Shown here: positions 62,118 through 64,000 of the stretch, piece by piece
How the letters are laid out: every line of letters begins with the position of its first letter
How positions within the stretch are numbered: position 1 is the stretch's first letter
Assembly (NCBI RefSeq): GCF_014692515.1
Contig: NZ_JACOIK010000014.1
Span: 62,001 to 126,000, forward strand
Origin: Sphingobacterium micropteri
GTDB taxonomy: Bacteria; Bacteroidota; Bacteroidia; Sphingobacteriales; Sphingobacteriaceae
DNA: 64,000 nucleotides
Direction of reading: 5' to 3'
Position numbers and translations under genes: made by a program
The notes under the pieces: model-generated
What the model saw: only the letters and a program-made list of their open reading frames with translations
Databases searched by the model: none
Told to the model about the DNA's origin: nothing

Positions 62118-64000
62118 ATGCTAACCGAAAAAAAAACGATGATCAACCTCATGCTGTTTGTACTCTTAACGAGTATAGGATTACCTGCCCGTGGTCAATT
62201 CCTGCAGCTCAAATTTGATCATATTACATCCGAAAAGGCGTTGCCCCAAAGTACCATACACGGTATCGCAAAAGACAAATATGGTTTTATGTGGTTTGGA
62301 ACCTGGTCTGGACTTTGCCGATATGATGGTTATAACATGCGTGTTTATCGGTATGACGCACAAAACCCTAGAAGTTTAATAAACAGCCGTATACATAATA
62401 TCCTTGCCGACAACAAGGGCGATTTATGGATATCTACATTTGACGAACAAACGCTATGTCGGTACAACTATGAAACAGATGATTTTGACCGCCTCGCTAT
62501 AGCAGATTGTCCACCGGAGCTTAAAGATAAAATAAACCGACGTAATCATCGCCTTCAAGTGAGTGTTAGCTATGAACAAACACGATGGCACCTCGATAAT
62601 CTGTCCACCACCTTGGTGGAAACACATCTTCCGTCGGGAAAACAAAAAACCTATTCCGTCGATGCGGCAAATCCCTGGTCCATAAACGATGCGTATGTCA
62701 GTGATCTCTTTCTGGACGATCAACATGTTATCTGGCTCGGAACATACAGTAACGGTATTAATCGTGCCTATCTCGACGCCAGCCCTTTCCATTATATTTA
62801 CCATTATCCAGACCGCCCTAATTCCCTAGCCGAGAATATTGTCCGTTCTATTTCCGAAGACAAGGATGGAAATCTATGGGTCGGCACGCGGAGTAAGGGG
62901 GTAACACTTATCAAAAAAAATGGCGAATATCAACATTTTCAACATGATCCGCAACGCAAGCATTCCATCCATAATAACTATATTAAAAAAGTTTATTGTG
63001 ATACAGAGGGTTATACGTGGATTGGAAGCCAGAACGGTTTAGATCGTTACAACCCACATATCGGGCGTATCGAACGCATCAGTGATTCCACCATATTAAA
63101 CACCGGTGTGTATGGAATGGCAGAAGATGTTGATGGTGATATTTGGTTAGCGACTTGGAATGGTATCTCTAAATTTGATCGTAATCGCCAAAGCATAGAA
63201 ACCTTTGATCTAAGTAATATGCTGACGCAACAACATGTATGGACTATCTTCATCGATCGTAAAGGACAAATCTGGGCGGGCACCGAAGGCGGGGGCGTCT
63301 TTGTCTTTAACGAAACCGATGACGGTCAGCTGGCTCTTCTCGGGACCTTACATCATGGCAATCCAACTGCTACGGCTATCAGTGACAACCGGATATATAG
63401 TATCTTTGAAGATCGTGAAAATCGGGTATGGATCGGAACGGGGAATGGCCTGGATTGTTACGACCCGCAGACAAATCGGGTAAAACAACTTTCTCAGCTT
63501 GGCGACCTCTGGCCTAAGGGCACCATTGCCGGTATTACAGAAGATGATAATGGCTTTCTTTGGGCTAGTCATAAACAGGGCATTTCACGGATAAACAAAC
63601 AAACGCTAGACATCCGCACCTTTTCGAAACAAGACGGTCTACAAAGTAACGAATTTGCAGACGGAGCCGTTTATCGCAGTATCCGCGCGAATCGCCTTTA
63701 TTTTGGAGGAAATAAAGGAATAAACTATTTTTGCCCGGATAGTATCCGCACCAATAATACGCCTCCTAAAGTTGTCCTGACTGAACTTCGTATTCTCAAC
63801 CAACCCGTAGAGGTAAATCAGGAGATTAATAATCGGGTCGTGTTGCAGCGTCCACTGTATCTAAGTTCTTCGATAGCACTTACCCATGAAGATAAAAGCA
63901 TCAGTATAGAGTTTGCTGCCCTGCATTTCGTCAATCCCGCAGGTAATCAATATGCCTATATGTTAGAAGGTTTTGACAAAGACTGGATCTACGGAGATGC
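62118..64000 (+). CDS. Second hybrid two-component regulator, N-terminal part
   Basis: Start of another HTCS, cut by the window edge; 627 codons are present. The ATG at 62118 is chosen because the promoter predicts transcription from about 62106; ATGs at 62100, 62106 and 62139 are in frame. After a signal peptide (LTSIGLPARGQ) come beta-propeller sensor repeats (DKYGFMWFGTWSGLCRYDG, EDKDGNLWVGTRSKGVTLI, DTEGYTWIGSQNGLDRYNP, DRENRVWIGTGNGLDCYDP) and the beginning of the Y_Y_Y domain (YAYMLEGFDKDWIYGD). Kinase, receiver and AraC domains should follow outside. It lies divergently to the GntR-type gene. It could be the activator for the class 2 promoters or share the class 1 sites; neither can be decided here. 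Confidence 0.93.
   Translation, partial: MLTEKKTMINLMLFVLLTSIGLPARGQFLQLKFDHITSEKALPQSTIHGIAKDKYGFMWFGTWSGLCRYDGYNMRVYRYDAQNPRSLINSRIHNILADNKGDLWISTFDEQTLCRYNYETDDFDRLAIADCPPELKDKINRRNHRLQVSVSYEQTRWHLDNLSTTLVETHLPSGKQKTYSVDAANPWSINDAYVSDLFLDDQHVIWLGTYSNGINRAYLDASPFHYIYHYPDRPNSLAENIVRSISEDKDGNLWVGTRSKGVTLIKKNGEYQHFQHDPQRKHSIHNNYIKKVYCDTEGYTWIGSQNGLDRYNPHIGRIERISDSTILNTGVYGMAEDVDGDIWLATWNGISKFDRNRQSIETFDLSNMLTQQHVWTIFIDRKGQIWAGTEGGGVFVFNETDDGQLALLGTLHHGNPTATAISDNRIYSIFEDRENRVWIGTGNGLDCYDPQTNRVKQLSQLGDLWPKGTIAGITEDDNGFLWASHKQGISRINKQTLDIRTFSKQDGLQSNEFADGAVYRSIRANRLYFGGNKGINYFCPDSIRTNNTPPKVVLTELRILNQPVEVNQEINNRVVLQRPLYLSSSIALTHEDKSISIEFAALHFVNPAGNQYAYMLEGFDKDWIYGD

Noticed and set aside
1-64000. 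tRNA, rRNA, CRISPR arrays, insertion sequences
   Set aside because: None seen: no tRNA cloverleaf ends, no regularly spaced repeat arrays, and no transposase or integrase patterns. The repeats found are explained as operators, gene duplication and decay.

Overview
The window is a polysaccharide utilisation locus (PUL) from a member of the Bacteroidota, most likely Sphingobacteriales/Sphingobacteriaceae. The evidence is four SusC-type TonB-dependent receptors (one cut by the window edge), three SusD-type lipoproteins, two hybrid two-component regulators (HTCS), many lipoprotein signal peptides, -7 boxes of the TAnnTTTG type, and almost no Shine-Dalgarno sequences. Nearly everything up to 61.8 kb is on the minus strand; only the last, cut-off HTCS is on the plus strand.

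The enzyme set points to pectin, mainly rhamnogalacturonan I. It comprises PL1 pectate lyase, PL11 rhamnogalacturonan lyase, GH28, two CE12 acetylesterases, two GH105 unsaturated galacturonyl hydrolases, two GH106 alpha-L-rhamnosidases, two GH2 enzymes, a PL22 oligogalacturonate lyase, a DUF4861 protein, a sulfatase and an L-rhamnose mutarotase.

Layout, in the direction of minus-strand transcription. (a) 61.8-57.8 kb: GntR-type regulator, then a GH2 gene with its own promoter. (b) 57.6-50.1 kb: an accessory cassette with a broken transglutaminase-like lipoprotein gene, an O-antigen-ligase-like membrane protein, a lipoprotein with a cysteine-peptidase-like C-terminus, and a decaying family of small secreted proteins. 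(c) 50.1-49.4 kb: non-coding DNA with degenerate repeats. (d) 49.3-35.6 kb: nine-gene operon GH28-PL11-CE12-CE12-sulfatase-GH105-GH2-rhaM-GH106. (e) 35.5-30.8 kb: susC-susD. (f) 30.6-23.5 kb: a 47-residue ECF-sigma-like mini-ORF, then PL22-DUF4861-GH106-GH105. (g) 23.3-18.9 kb: HTCS. (h) 18.7-2.3 kb: eight-gene operon PL1-FAS1-susC-susD-FAS1-FAS1-susC-susD. (i) 2.0-0 kb: a further susC, cut by the window edge.

The main discovery is in the non-coding DNA. Seven promoters (both HTCS genes, the susCD pair, both enzyme operons, the lone GH2 and the accessory cassette) share one architecture. Two 8-bp half-sites (best form CAGGATAC, then CAGGTTGC or CATGATGC) are spaced 10 bp apart, and exactly 19 bp later comes a TAnnTT-type -7 box. 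Two other promoters (PL1/FAS1 operon and the first susC) share a different operator: two copies of TTTAAAAATTGAC (plus-strand reading) 21 bp apart and exactly 22 bp from a perfect TAnnTTTG box. This divides the locus into two regulons. It places the transglutaminase/ligase/peptidase cassette, which is not an obvious carbohydrate gene set, in the pectin regulon. It also suggests the ECF-sigma-like mini-ORF is the first translated product of the PL22 operon.
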